The notes below the pieces were generated by a model. It did not search any database and was not told where the DNA came from. It was given only the letters and a program-made list of their open reading frames with translations. From assembly GCA_021604145.1 (NCBI GenBank), contig BQIX01000001.1:62001-126000 (forward strand): DNA of 64,000 bases, given 5' to 3'. Every line of letters starts with the position of its first letter. Position 1 is the first letter of the stretch. The position numbers were made by a program, and so were the translations under genes. Positions 1 through 10,307 of this stretch are shown here, one piece after another. Source of the DNA: Nitrospirales bacterium. Lineage in GTDB: Bacteria > Nitrospirota > Nitrospiria > Nitrospirales > UBA8639.

Positions 1-869
1 TTTTGTAGATCGTTCGCTGTAATATCACGTGCTTCGACATTGAACGAAAATTGTGCTCCTTGTTGCGACAAAAGATTTTCTGTTTCTGACGTAAATGTAT
101 GAAATCCTCCGTACGGATAACAAAAGGAGAAAATCTTTTCTCCAACAATGTTTTCTAGGGATGTGAATGATTCCTGAATTTCTCTTTGTTGTTGCTCTTT
201 GTCCAATTTGCTGAAGACGAAATGGTTGACGCTGTGACTTCCAATCATCATTCCATGATCATGAAGTTCCTTGGTTTGAGATGGGGTCAAATAGAACTCC
301 GGGGCCTTCGGGAAATTGCCATTGAAGGTTGTATCGACAAGACGATCAAGAACCGACTCTCTCCATTCGTAGGCAATGAAGTAATTTAATGTACGCTTGA
401 AACGGTTGGTTGCAGCGTCGTTGTCTTGTCGGCGGTACGTTTTTCTTTTAAAGTCCTCAATGTATTGATGTGTGAGCATCTTTTCTTCAATTAGATTTTC
501 CAGGAGTTCTATCGCACGTATTCCACCAAGCTTTCCGATTACCAAATGAATGCGGTGTACGTCGAGTAATTTTGTATTACCAAAGACTCTAGTAGGAATA
601 AAGAAAATACCCCAGAGCCCGCGTGCTTTTAAGATAGGAAAGACATGGTGAAAATGATCAGAGAATCCATCGTCGAATGTGAGGATAACTCCATTGCAAG
701 GTTGTTTGTCTCTGAGGGCTTTGGTGAATTGTTCCCGGCTGACGAATCCATAGTTTGCTCCTAGCCAGTTGAGTTGTTGTAAGAAGTGTTCAATGTGCAG
801 AAAACGAAAAAATGGAAACCCACTCACTTTCGGTCTTATGTAGTGATACATGATCGCCTTCATGGTCAT
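1..869 (-). CDS. Polysaccharide deacetylase (NodB-like), truncated by the left window edge
   Basis: Manual reverse-strand translation starting at 869 (ATGA overlap with the stop of the 866..1705 gene) is open to base 1: MTMKAIMYHYIRPKV...GVILTFDDGFSDH...MMIGSHSVNHFVFSKL...FCYPYGGF. TFDDGF, HSxxxH and YPYG motifs are typical of the family. Not in the supplied ORF track. Confidence 0.9.
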   Translation of the reverse strand, partial: MTMKAIMYHYIRPKVSGFPFFRFLHIEHFLQQLNWLGANYGFVSREQFTKALRDKQPCNGVILTFDDGFSDHFHHVFPILKARGLWGIFFIPTRVFGNTKLLDVHRIHLVIGKLGGIRAIELLENLIEEKMLTHQYIEDFKRKTYRRQDNDAATNRFKRTLNYFIAYEWRESVLDRLVDTTFNGNFPKAPEFYLTPSQTKELHDHGMMIGSHSVNHFVFSKLDKEQQQREIQESFTSLENIVGEKIFSFCYPYGGFHTFTSETENLLSQQGAQFSFNVEARDITANDLQ

Positions 870-1705
870 GCCTGAATCTTCTGAATTTTTGGGTGTTCGA
901 CAATGGGAGCAGATGCATAACGTGAATCGCGTTGAGACAGGAATCGTGAGATCATTCCATCAGCGAACTGATGTTCTAATTGAGTTACTGCCTCTGCGGA
1001 GAAGTCTTTTTTTCTATAGAACTTGCTGTGGAGCGGTTCAGGAATTTGGGGGACTGCCTCGAGGTCGCTCTGTTTCTGAATGATCTCTCCATAGACTTTG
1101 GCCATGTCACCAATGAGACGATTCCCAATTTGATGTAATGTATCATTCGGAAAAATACGCGCACGAATTTGGTGAATGACTTCACCGGTGTCTACCCCCA
1201 CATCAATGTACATAAACGTTGCGCCGACATACTCAGGCTCTCCGTTTACGAGTGGCCAAAAATTTGTTCCACTACCTCGATAGTAAGGAGACAAGCCGAG
1301 GTGAACGTTCAAGAATCGTCCCTTGAAAAATGACAGCAGCGGTTCTTTAATGATTGAACAACCATAAGCGATGAGTAAGTCTGGGTTAAGCAATGTCATC
1401 TCATTGACATATCGAGACTCATTGATTGCTCCCTTGGAGATAAAGGTTGGGTTCGAGAAGTCTTGAGAGTATGTGCAAAAGAACCCGAAAAAGTCTTCTT
1501 CGGATTGAGCCCTTGCGTTTAAGTGAGAAAGTTCAAGGTGGGTGTGTTCCGGTCCTCTTGCTTCGACGATTGTTCTTAAACTTTTTTCCAATCCTTCACA
1601 ATAGGTCTTCATGACGGTGATGCCGTCTATTACGGCGAGAGCTTGGCGGAACGCTGTATGCCGTAATTCTGTTCCTGTTAAAATAATGATTTTTTTCATG
1701 ACCAT
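866..1705 (-). CDS. Formyltransferase family protein (methionyl-tRNA / sugar N-formyltransferase-like)
   Basis: NVHLGLSPYYRGSGTNFWPLVNGEPEYVGATFMYIDVGVDTGEVIHQ resembles the formyltransferase catalytic region; polysaccharide gene context. Confidence 0.85.
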   Translation of the reverse strand: MVMKKIIILTGTELRHTAFRQALAVIDGITVMKTYCEGLEKSLRTIVEARGPEHTHLELSHLNARAQSEEDFFGFFCTYSQDFSNPTFISKGAINESRYVNEMTLLNPDLLIAYGCSIIKEPLLSFFKGRFLNVHLGLSPYYRGSGTNFWPLVNGEPEYVGATFMYIDVGVDTGEVIHQIRARIFPNDTLHQIGNRLIGDMAKVYGEIIQKQSDLEAVPQIPEPLHSKFYRKKDFSAEAVTQLEHQFADGMISRFLSQRDSRYASAPIVEHPKIQKIQA

Positions 1706-1722
1706 GTATTTTGTGTGAACGC

Positions 1723-3126
1723 CTACTGATGCAGTTTTACGATAGTTTTTGTTATAGGCTTGATATGGATGGGTAACGAAAATTTTAATAATTGGCTAAA
1801 TCGCGTTGCTCGATTTTGTAAATCAGGAATGCTGAGTGGGGGAAATCGTTGATCTTGAAATATCTTACTATAGCGAAGGTTTCCTTGGAAACGTTTAAAA
1901 CGTTTAGACCCATGGCGAATGGCAGCGGCAAACATTGTTGAAATCCGCTTGCCTGCTGAAGTAGACGTTGTGGTGAAATCGGCCTCCACCTTCTCAACAA
2001 GATGCAGAAGGCTTTCAGATGCGAATGCTCCATCTTGAGCTGCTAAAAAATTATTAAATAACTCAGTGTTATCATGCTTCCTCCAAGACTGACTCGGCTT
2101 TGTCACATAATTCTGAATGGTTTGTACGATCTCGTCAATGGTTGAACAGCGATGACTTAACTGGTTTGGCAAATAGTTGGTTTCATCCATACTTTGAAAT
2201 GGCTCATACGAAATGGCGGGTTGATCCATGCTGACCGCTTCAACTGCGGTGGTGCAACCATTATGAATCATGACGGCACTCGCTAAAATCCAAGGCAAGG
2301 CATTTCCCTGGTTCGTGACGAAAACGTTGGGAAAATTTTTTGCACAGTCATGCCAAACGCTATGATTTTCAGAAGGATGCGGTCGGAGTATGATTGTGTG
2401 TTTTGGAAAATGTGTAGCCAGTTGTGGTAGTAACTCTTGGAAGTTTTGGAGCAGACGAAGCCTTTCAGAATATCTTAGATAGGCAAATTCCTGAGGCATG
2501 TTACGTGCTACACGGCCGAGAACGATCTTGCGTGGGGATTGATCGTCTGGAAGGCAAATGTTCAGTGAAGGGTCAAAGCAATTGACGGTACCAAAGTTTG
2601 TGTTAACAAGAATGAAATCCCCATGCTGTTTTTTAAGGTCGCGAGTCTCTTCCTGGAAATAATCTCGTAGTTCCGGTCGCAAGAGATCGCCTCGAGGATT
2701 GCCTAAAACATGAATGGGTATTGAGACGTTAGGTTGATGGATGGTCAATAATTTGGCGGAATCATCTCCCCATGCGATTATATGATCGATGTATGGAATC
2801 ACGTCGGCCGAAAACCGTACTTGGTGATAGACATGCGGTGGATAATGCACGAGGCCTTCTTCATCCCATGCGATGACTCTAAAGCCCAGGCCCTTAAGAA
2901 TTCGTAGCATTTTTTGATTTTGTCGAGCAAAAGATTTTGCGAAATAAATCCCAGGACGAAATCGGTAAATTTTTTGGTCCATTTCACCTTTCCACCCTAA
3001 ATACACCAAGAATCCACGTTGAACGGCTAGACAGGCCAAGAGAAGCTTGGCATCGAGTTCTCTCACTTGATTTTCCACAGGGATGAAAAGATCGAGTTTT
3101 TTCATAATCGTCTCATAAGGTAACAC
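1723..3126 (-). CDS. Surface carbohydrate biosynthesis protein / CDP-glycerophosphotransferase-like
   Basis: KKLDLFIPVENQVRELDAKLLLACLAVQRGFLVYLG start; IILRPHPSENHSVW...MIHNGCTTAVEAVSMDQPAISYEP typical of this glycosyltransferase-like family. Confidence 0.75.
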   Translation of the reverse strand: MLPYETIMKKLDLFIPVENQVRELDAKLLLACLAVQRGFLVYLGWKGEMDQKIYRFRPGIYFAKSFARQNQKMLRILKGLGFRVIAWDEEGLVHYPPHVYHQVRFSADVIPYIDHIIAWGDDSAKLLTIHQPNVSIPIHVLGNPRGDLLRPELRDYFQEETRDLKKQHGDFILVNTNFGTVNCFDPSLNICLPDDQSPRKIVLGRVARNMPQEFAYLRYSERLRLLQNFQELLPQLATHFPKHTIILRPHPSENHSVWHDCAKNFPNVFVTNQGNALPWILASAVMIHNGCTTAVEAVSMDQPAISYEPFQSMDETNYLPNQLSHRCSTIDEIVQTIQNYVTKPSQSWRKHDNTELFNNFLAAQDGAFASESLLHLVEKVEADFTTTSTSAGKRISTMFAAAIRHGSKRFKRFQGNLRYSKIFQDQRFPPLSIPDLQNRATRFSQLLKFSLPIHIKPITKTIVKLHQ

Positions 3127-3331
3127 CTACGATCATTATCCCTGTCTCATGGCTGAATCGTACATGAACACAAAGATGGGTAAAGGAAAAAATCTGATTG
3201 TCTTTAGCGTCTGATAGACGTTTGCATATGCCAGCCATCGAAACGCTATCAGCAATTTGTTGTGTGAAAAAGACGAAACCGTATTGTTGTCTGACTAGCG
3301 CCTACCTGTTCATGGTTGTCAAGACGATTCG

Positions 3332-4195
3332 TCAAGAAGCAAGATGCTGTTGAATTTCTTGGGCGTTGGGATGCCAGGTGTAATTTGGACTCATACCAGC
3401 CCCTTTGGTGAGGCCGAAGGCCGTCTGCCAGTCAATTGGACTAGGTAAAATACATAGGGCTAAGACATATCTTGATCCCTGGGTTGGTAAAATTCCACGA
3501 TGTAAGATTTGAGATGGTTCGAAAATGATAGCTTCTCCCGCTTTCATTAGCCATTTTTTCGGGTGATAGGGCAAGTTCAATTTCTTGGCAAGATCAGATA
3601 AATCCGACCGTCGTGCATCAACTGGTCCGAAGAGGTACCCGGTTTTTGAAAAGTGTTTGGTAAATTCGCGATCAAAAAATTCGGTGTTTCCGCCATGTTC
3701 ATCAGTGTTATTGAGATAGATCAAAATTTTTAGATGGCGGCTTGGCCCTTTGTCGCAATGCCACAGGAATGAACGGCGTGATGTAGAAAATGGAATAGTA
3801 TGGAGAATGGCGAACCAATACACGAAATATTCACTCTTGAAATAGTGTAATAATTTATGGTCAATACTGGGAGTGAAGATGTTCTGAAACATCTGACCGA
3901 GAAACGGATAATCGCTAACTTGAAGCATTTCGGAGTAGTCGATATTTTCCTTTTGAATAGAACCTTCAGTCTTTGAGAGAAGGGAATCAAGTGTAGTAGC
4001 TGCGGTGGATTCATCAAATACTGTGACATGTTCGAGTCCTTGAGTGCTAAGTGCGTCATCCTCACGTGAAAATTGTCGTTTTACAACTGATTGGCAGTAT
4101 TGATGGTACCGTTGATAGCCTCGTGCTTCATCGTATTCGGTGAAAACGGTTTTTCTTCGCGATGGATCTAGTCGTTTTTTCCAGAACCTATTCAT
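3332..4195 (-). CDS. Fe(II)/2-oxoglutarate-dependent oxygenase
   Basis: FLWHCDKGPSRHLKILIYLNNTDEHGGNTEFF...EPSQILHRGILPTQGSRYVLAL: HxD...H...R pattern of 2OG-Fe(II) oxygenases. Confidence 0.75.
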   Translation of the reverse strand: MNRFWKKRLDPSRRKTVFTEYDEARGYQRYHQYCQSVVKRQFSREDDALSTQGLEHVTVFDESTAATTLDSLLSKTEGSIQKENIDYSEMLQVSDYPFLGQMFQNIFTPSIDHKLLHYFKSEYFVYWFAILHTIPFSTSRRSFLWHCDKGPSRHLKILIYLNNTDEHGGNTEFFDREFTKHFSKTGYLFGPVDARRSDLSDLAKKLNLPYHPKKWLMKAGEAIIFEPSQILHRGILPTQGSRYVLALCILPSPIDWQTAFGLTKGAGMSPNYTWHPNAQEIQQHLAS

Positions 4196-4465
4196 GGCAT
4201 TGAATCGCCTCTCTTCTTCAACGTTATCTATTCAGTATCATAGCACAAGTCAGGTGGGGAACATCACGAATATATCTTCATCATTAGTTGGAGAGAGTTT
4301 GCTGTAAAAAATGTACTGGTTTATCTTTGGGATATCCTGGCCTCATATGTATGCGAAAAAAAACATTCAACAGAAATTTAATGTATTCAGATATTAGGAA
4401 TACGACACGGCTTTGATGGTTTCAGTCGATGAGATTCATAGGCTGCTGTGCTTTAACGGAGAAAT

Positions 4466-5662
4466 TTATTTAATGAGGAAAGTCGCTTGATCTTGTGTAG
4501 AACTTATTATAGGAATCTTTCCAGTGGATTTCTCCCGGCGAACTTTCAGATAGCCGTATTTACTTAGAAAAGACAGTCGTGACTTTTTCAGTCCTGAGTT
4601 TTTTAATGCAAAATAGATGGCTCGCCTAACGGGGCTGAGGGCGAGGTTAAGTGAAGTGAGTTTAGAGAATCCTTTTTTACGCTGCTCAAGGTTTTTCTCT
4701 GATCGATAGAGAGTCAAATAGGTAGTTTTTTCGTTATTAGACTTTTCCCAAGGACTACGAATACGAGCAAGTTGTGACTTGGTGTGTTTCTTTGGGAGTT
4801 CGGCTAAACTACAAAATTGATCTGAATGAGGTTGAATATGGGAAATGTTTCGATAAAATACTACAGTCAGTTCTTCCCAGCGTGCCTTCTTCCAAAACAT
4901 GGAAGAAAATCCATGATTCTTTCCTAACAATTCAAGCGACTGTGCAGAAAAGGAGTGGAGATGTGGTAGAAAAAGCACCTGATTGATGACGTATTCTTCC
5001 CAGGCATCTGGAACGGTAATCGCTATAATGCCATGTTCGCTGAGGTGGTCTACCATGGAGGAAAAGAAGTCGGCTGGGCTGTAAAGGTGCTCGACGACAT
5101 GGTTTGAATAGATAACATCGAATTGTTTCCCGCGTGGGACGTTTTTGTAGCCACCAGGAAAGATGTGTTTCGGAAAACGAGATTCACTGACTGCGACTCG
5201 ATAGGGGGACATTTCAGTCCCCCAGATATTGTTAAACCCTACTTGTTGTAAGCCGGCCATGAGTTTTCCTAGTCCACAGCCAACATCAAGGAAGCTGGTT
5301 TTCTTATTTGTGATACCTAAATCGGCTGCAAGGGAAGCCATTCTTTGTGAAATTTTCTGAGCACCTTTCGCTTGTTGGCCGTTTTCTTCACCGCGAGACT
5401 TGTTCCACCGAGTTTCATAGTAATCAGCGATAAAATCTTCGGTCGGAGGGTTAAGGTAATAGATCAGTTCACACTCTGTGCATTGGACAATAGCAATGTT
5501 GATTTCCCAGTTCTCATGTCCCAAGTAGACAAGGTGGGTTGGTGGGGCTTTTGTATTACAGCATGGGCATGCTGTGTATGAATGAAATTTAAAGACGTCT
5601 GACTCAGAGAATTTCAATTCTTGATAAAATGGATGGAAAAGATCTTCAATGATGACTGACAT
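4466..5662 (-). CDS. Class I SAM-dependent methyltransferase with N-terminal Cys pairs
   Basis: CPCCNTKAP...VQCTECELIYYLNPP...SFLDVGCGLGKLMAGLQ...FDVIYSNHVVEHLYSP. Confidence 0.85.
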   Translation of the reverse strand: MSVIIEDLFHPFYQELKFSESDVFKFHSYTACPCCNTKAPPTHLVYLGHENWEINIAIVQCTECELIYYLNPPTEDFIADYYETRWNKSRGEENGQQAKGAQKISQRMASLAADLGITNKKTSFLDVGCGLGKLMAGLQQVGFNNIWGTEMSPYRVAVSESRFPKHIFPGGYKNVPRGKQFDVIYSNHVVEHLYSPADFFSSMVDHLSEHGIIAITVPDAWEEYVINQVLFLPHLHSFSAQSLELLGKNHGFSSMFWKKARWEELTVVFYRNISHIQPHSDQFCSLAELPKKHTKSQLARIRSPWEKSNNEKTTYLTLYRSEKNLEQRKKGFSKLTSLNLALSPVRRAIYFALKNSGLKKSRLSFLSKYGYLKVRREKSTGKIPIISSTQDQATFLIK

Positions 5663-5996
5663 ATTCTCGTAATGTTTATCTTAATAGTGCCAGTATGAAT
5701 TGTTTCTTCAAGCTTGTAACTTGAGAGTGTTAACAACAGGAACAAGGCTTCAAGCTGAGCGGTGATCTTAGAAGTGGTCTAAATATTGAATGTTATTTTC
5801 ATTCGCCAAATTTAGTTAACTAATAAGTAAATTTATAGTATAAGTGAGTCACATTCGTCAATTTTTCTATGCCAGTTTCAGCCAGTGGGTTCAGTTATAT
5901 TATGGACAGTTTCTCGCTTAATTTTTGCTGACTGTGAACTTAGGTAGTAAGAGCTAGCTGTCGAGCGAATAGAGCAACGACAGATAATGGAATTCA

Positions 5997-7139
5997 ATGA
6001 AAGTGGTAAATAAAAACGTTCCAGTTGTCTGGGTTTTAACGGACGATCGACCGGGAAATTCCACGCAGTCGCTGGGTTTGGCTGATGCGCTTGGCTGGTC
6101 TTATACGGTTAAGTCTCTTAGGTTTTCTCGTCTGGCGTGGCTCCATAAAGTTCACGAGCGTCTTCTTGGTGCAACCATCATTTGTGTGGATCGCGAGACT
6201 TCACAGTCACTGGTTCCCCCATGGCCCGATGTGGTCATCAGTGCTGGTCGTCGTGCAGCTCCCGTCGCACGATGGATACGAAGGCAGAATCAGGAGAAAA
6301 CCAAGCTCATTCAGCTTGGAAGAAAGGGGAGCCAAGCTGTACAGCCAGGTGACGTGTCGATTGTACCAGGATATTGTCGTATGTGGCCGAATGAGCAGCG
6401 CATCGAGACCTTGGCTCCGTTAAATCGCGTCACGAATCAGCAACTCGAAGAGGCTGCCCAAGAATGGGTAGATCTGTATCAGGGCGCTCCTCGGCCTCAT
6501 ATTGTGCTGCTGGTTGGTGGAAGTACCGTCAGGAGTGTGCTGGATGAGTCTGTCGCCAGACAGTTGGGCAGGGATGTAGCTGATTTTGCGAAGAAAACGG
6601 GTGGGATGGTGCATGCCGTGACCAGTCGTCGCACAGGAACGCAAGCGGCAGAAGCTCTGACTGAAGCATTGGGGAATTCCGGGATCGTGCAAAGATGGAA
6701 GCCGAATCAGTCACGAAATCCCTATTGGGGGTATCTCGCGGTTGCCGATGTCATTATCGTCACGGGCGATAGCGAATCGATGATAGGGGAGAGCGTGTCC
6801 ATTGGGAAGCCGGTATTGATTTATCCATTACCGGAAAAGCCAATGGCCCTAATGGCTCGTCTACGGGAAATGATTGTTGTTGCCGGTCGAGCCTCGTTAT
6901 ATGGAAACGATGAAGAGCATAGTGGGAGTCGAATTGGCAAACATATCAGCGGCTTTTTGTTGCGGCAAGGTCTGGTGCGGTCGCTTCGGGATCTGAAAGC
7001 TTTTCATCATACCTTGTTTGAGCAAGGCTATGCCTTTCCGTTTGGGCATAATGCTGAAGTGACATCGAATAAACCTCTTCGTGAGGCTGAAATTGTGAGC
7101 CGGAAAGTGAAAGTGTTTTTAGGTTTTCACAACACCTAA
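5997..7139 (+). CDS. ELM1/GtrOC1-like protein (bacterial mitochondrial-fission ELM1 family, GT-B-like)
   Basis: VVWVLTDDRPGNSTQSLGLADALGW...VVISAGRRAAPVARWI...VLLVGGSTVR...VIIVTGDSESMIGESVSIGKPVLIYPL. Confidence 0.8.
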   Translation: MKVVNKNVPVVWVLTDDRPGNSTQSLGLADALGWSYTVKSLRFSRLAWLHKVHERLLGATIICVDRETSQSLVPPWPDVVISAGRRAAPVARWIRRQNQEKTKLIQLGRKGSQAVQPGDVSIVPGYCRMWPNEQRIETLAPLNRVTNQQLEEAAQEWVDLYQGAPRPHIVLLVGGSTVRSVLDESVARQLGRDVADFAKKTGGMVHAVTSRRTGTQAAEALTEALGNSGIVQRWKPNQSRNPYWGYLAVADVIIVTGDSESMIGESVSIGKPVLIYPLPEKPMALMARLREMIVVAGRASLYGNDEEHSGSRIGKHISGFLLRQGLVRSLRDLKAFHHTLFEQGYAFPFGHNAEVTSNKPLREAEIVSRKVKVFLGFHNT

Positions 7140-7718
7140 TCTTTGTTATTGTACAACCATGTTATTCATGTATTTATACTGAAGTTTCTCGTTGTTCTGG
7201 ATGCGTTAAGTGTTATATGTCATTCTATTTTGCTGCAGAGTATTTTTATACCTATGAATCCATCAAGGTGTTAGTGCAGTATTCTTCTTCATAACTCCTT
7301 CATTCATACTTTTTTCTCGTCGAAGATTTCTCCTTCCGCTGGCAATCGAGTGTAGAAAATTTTGTAGTGAGACTATAGCGAATCCACAAACGCTCCAAGC
7401 CGGAACGTGTCGCTTGTCCAATGCAGGACTCCGTTTCAAGCATTGGACGTTCTGTGGAGTGGTTATAAGAACAGTTCGCTGTTGTTGCTGACGAACCTGA
7501 TATGACACGGTGCCACGTGTTGTGCAATTTTTTTCTAAAAATCTTGAGTGAACTTTCGTGGGAACGAGCTTCCTGTTCTGGACTACAGTTGATTTCGAGA
7601 TGTGTTGAGACTCGAATCGAAAGACGTTGAGCTGAGGGTCATATGGTGATCCTGTTATGTGCGTGTGGCACAGGCAGCTGGGGTGTGGATTCTATCTCGT
7701 TATACTTCACGGCAATGA

Positions 7719-9014
7719 ATGTCAAGAACTCCGAAGGAGGAACACCGATTGTCTGAATTGGTAAAGGAGCGTAGTCCACGTTGGGTCGGGATAAATGAGA
7801 GGCTAGTTCAGGAGAATGTCCCTATCCCGCTACTCAAAAAGGAATATGGCAGTGTTGCGATATCACCCCGCAGATTCGGAGAAATCAGGTCGAGGTTCAG
7901 ACATCTCATGGCCTGCCTCTGCTATCTACTGTTTGGCCCAGAACGAGTCGGACATTGGTTTGGAATACTGCCGTACTTCCCAGTACCGGCAACGCAGTTT
8001 ATCGATAAGACTTTTAGTCCTCCAGAACGCTTCGACTATGCGATCTACCATGATGGTTTGCCTGAAAATTTTTGGGATCGCCCTGCGCCTTCACCGGTAA
8101 CACTCAATCGCATTCTGACCATCCCGGATGGTTCTGCCGATGAGAATGGGTTTGTGTTCGACAAAAACTGTCGTCCGATTTTTGATGCCTGTCAACCACT
8201 ACCACAGAGGATGAAGTATCGCAGGAAGAAGTGGCGAGATATTATTCCTGCTGATTATAGAAAGCAGTATCGAACCCCACGACCATATCCAGGTCGAATC
8301 GCTGTTCTGACATCAGGACATCAGCATATTTACTCGCATTGGTTATTCGATATTCTTCCTCGCCTTGCCAAATTGCGGGAGTTGTATGGAGAGCCTGATC
8401 ATTATTTCTTGCAATATTTGCATCCCTTTCAAGTGGAAACACTCAAGTACGTGGGATTGACGTCTGGGAGTCACATTATCAATAGTGCTCAGGTTTTGTG
8501 GGTTAGGGGAGATGAGCTGGTAGTGCCATGTCATCAGATTATGTTCGGGTATCATCACCCTCGTTGGGTTTGTGATTGGCTTCGTGATACGTTTTTGCCA
8601 GCGCGAATGAGTTCTCCCAATCCCAAGCGGAAAATTTATATATCCCGATCGTGTGCCGGTAAGCGGATGGTGACGAATGAGGAAGAACTTTCCAATTTCC
8701 TCCGTGAGCAAGGGTTTGCGATATGTCTATTGGAAACGATGACGTTTGCTGAGCAAGTAGGATTGTTTTCCGACGCAGACGTCATTGTCGCGCCACATGG
8801 TTCCGGATTGGCGAATCTCGTCTTTTGTAATCCCGGTACGCAAGTGATTGAACTCTTTCCTGCTCGCGCCACCGATGCATATTTCCGCCTTTCCGTGGAT
8901 ATGAATTTACAGTATACCTGTATGAAATCCCGCGATATGAATGTGCGTCCACGCGTGAGCGATAATTTTTCCATCTGTCTCGATGATATACGATCGGCGC
9001 TTTCTCTGAGATAA
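7719..9014 (+). CDS. Glycosyltransferase family 61 (DUF563-like)
   Basis: HIYSHWLFDILPRLAKL...RKIYISRSCAGKRMVTNEEEL...DVIVAPHGSGLANLVFCNPGTQVIELFP. Confidence 0.85.
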   Translation: MSRTPKEEHRLSELVKERSPRWVGINERLVQENVPIPLLKKEYGSVAISPRRFGEIRSRFRHLMACLCYLLFGPERVGHWFGILPYFPVPATQFIDKTFSPPERFDYAIYHDGLPENFWDRPAPSPVTLNRILTIPDGSADENGFVFDKNCRPIFDACQPLPQRMKYRRKKWRDIIPADYRKQYRTPRPYPGRIAVLTSGHQHIYSHWLFDILPRLAKLRELYGEPDHYFLQYLHPFQVETLKYVGLTSGSHIINSAQVLWVRGDELVVPCHQIMFGYHHPRWVCDWLRDTFLPARMSSPNPKRKIYISRSCAGKRMVTNEEELSNFLREQGFAICLLETMTFAEQVGLFSDADVIVAPHGSGLANLVFCNPGTQVIELFPARATDAYFRLSVDMNLQYTCMKSRDMNVRPRVSDNFSICLDDIRSALSLR

Positions 9015-9259
9015 AGTCAATGGCCCTATTTATTCTTCTGTGGTGATTCGATACAATGCGGCCTCGAATATCCGTATTCGAACATCTACAGATGACATAT
9101 AATACGGAACAATACGACATGAGGTTGTACAAAGAGTTTTCGGATTTTGGTGGTCTTGTGCTTGCCTATTATCGGTCTTCCCATCCGCGATCTCTCTAAA
9201 TCAAGAGCCGAATCGTACATTCTCTGACTATAGCGCATCGGTTTTTTCGTGCCTAGTAA

Positions 9260-10285
9260 TTGGGCCCGGCTATGATCGTACGAACATCTATCATGAAAAA
9301 CATTCTCTTTGGTGTGCTACTGGTGCTTGTCAGTTTGTGTATTGTTCTAAGTGCATTTGAAATCTATGTACGTGTGACGCAAGCCAATGCAAATAATTTT
9401 GACATTGAAATGTGGCGGTATGCGCGTGACCTGAAGCGTGTTAGTGATATTCCAGGCATGGGGCATGAGCACGTGCCAGGTCAATCTGGGACGTATATGG
9501 GTGTGCCGGTTGCAATCAATTCGGTTGGGTGGCGTGACCAAGAATATGATTTAGAAAAACCAAATGATCGTATTCGTATTATGATGCTTGGAGATTCTGT
9601 GACCTTTGGTTGGGGGGCTCCGCCAGAAGGTATCACGTCCAATATTCTCGAATCCATTTTGAATCGCGATGGCCCCCCGAAGCAGTATGAGGTATTGAAT
9701 ACGGGAATCGGAAATACGAATACCGCGATGCAAACGGCATATTTTCTTAACGAAGGGTTTCGTTATAATCCGGATATTGTGGTGTTAAATTATTTCATTA
9801 ATGATGCGGAGCCGACTCCCTCTCGGACACAAAACGTTTTGGTGGAACATTCCTATGCGGCGGTATTTTTAGCCGGTCGGCTTGATGTGTTCATGCGAAG
9901 TTATTTTGACCGAGGAGATTGGTTGAGTTATTACCGAAATCTCTATGCCGAGAATCAACCTGGATGGGTGGCCACGCAGCAGGCGATGCGTCAACTTGTT
10001 GAATTTTGCAAAGAACAGGATATTCATATGATGGTGGTGAATTATCCCGAGTTGCACCAAATGTCTCCATACCCCTTTACCCAAGTGACCGAGCGAATTG
10101 CGACACTCGCTGAGGGTTTGGATGTGCCCTTTCTCGATCTTTTGCCTGCCGTGGAACATGAAGAGCCGCATTCGCTCTGGGTCACACCGACGGATGCGCA
10201 TCCAAATGGTAAAGCTGGAAAATTATTTGCCCGCAGACTCAAAAAGGCCTTATTCGAAAATTCCCCTAGCTATTTTATTCCTTGA
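9260..10285 (+). CDS. SGNH/GDSL hydrolase family protein, membrane-anchored
   Basis: N-terminal hydrophobic segment; RIMMLGDSVTFGWGA block I; VLNYFINDA; PTDAHPNGKAGKLFA (DxxH). Confidence 0.85.
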   Translation: MGPAMIVRTSIMKNILFGVLLVLVSLCIVLSAFEIYVRVTQANANNFDIEMWRYARDLKRVSDIPGMGHEHVPGQSGTYMGVPVAINSVGWRDQEYDLEKPNDRIRIMMLGDSVTFGWGAPPEGITSNILESILNRDGPPKQYEVLNTGIGNTNTAMQTAYFLNEGFRYNPDIVVLNYFINDAEPTPSRTQNVLVEHSYAAVFLAGRLDVFMRSYFDRGDWLSYYRNLYAENQPGWVATQQAMRQLVEFCKEQDIHMMVVNYPELHQMSPYPFTQVTERIATLAEGLDVPFLDLLPAVEHEEPHSLWVTPTDAHPNGKAGKLFARRLKKALFENSPSYFIP

Positions 10286-10307
10286 GTTTTGCGAATAAGT
10301 ACGTGTC

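Noticed and set aside
7263-7527. ORFs 7263..7508 and 7300..7527 (-)
   Set aside because: Overlapping frames in a long intergenic region, no motifs or convincing ribosome-binding site.
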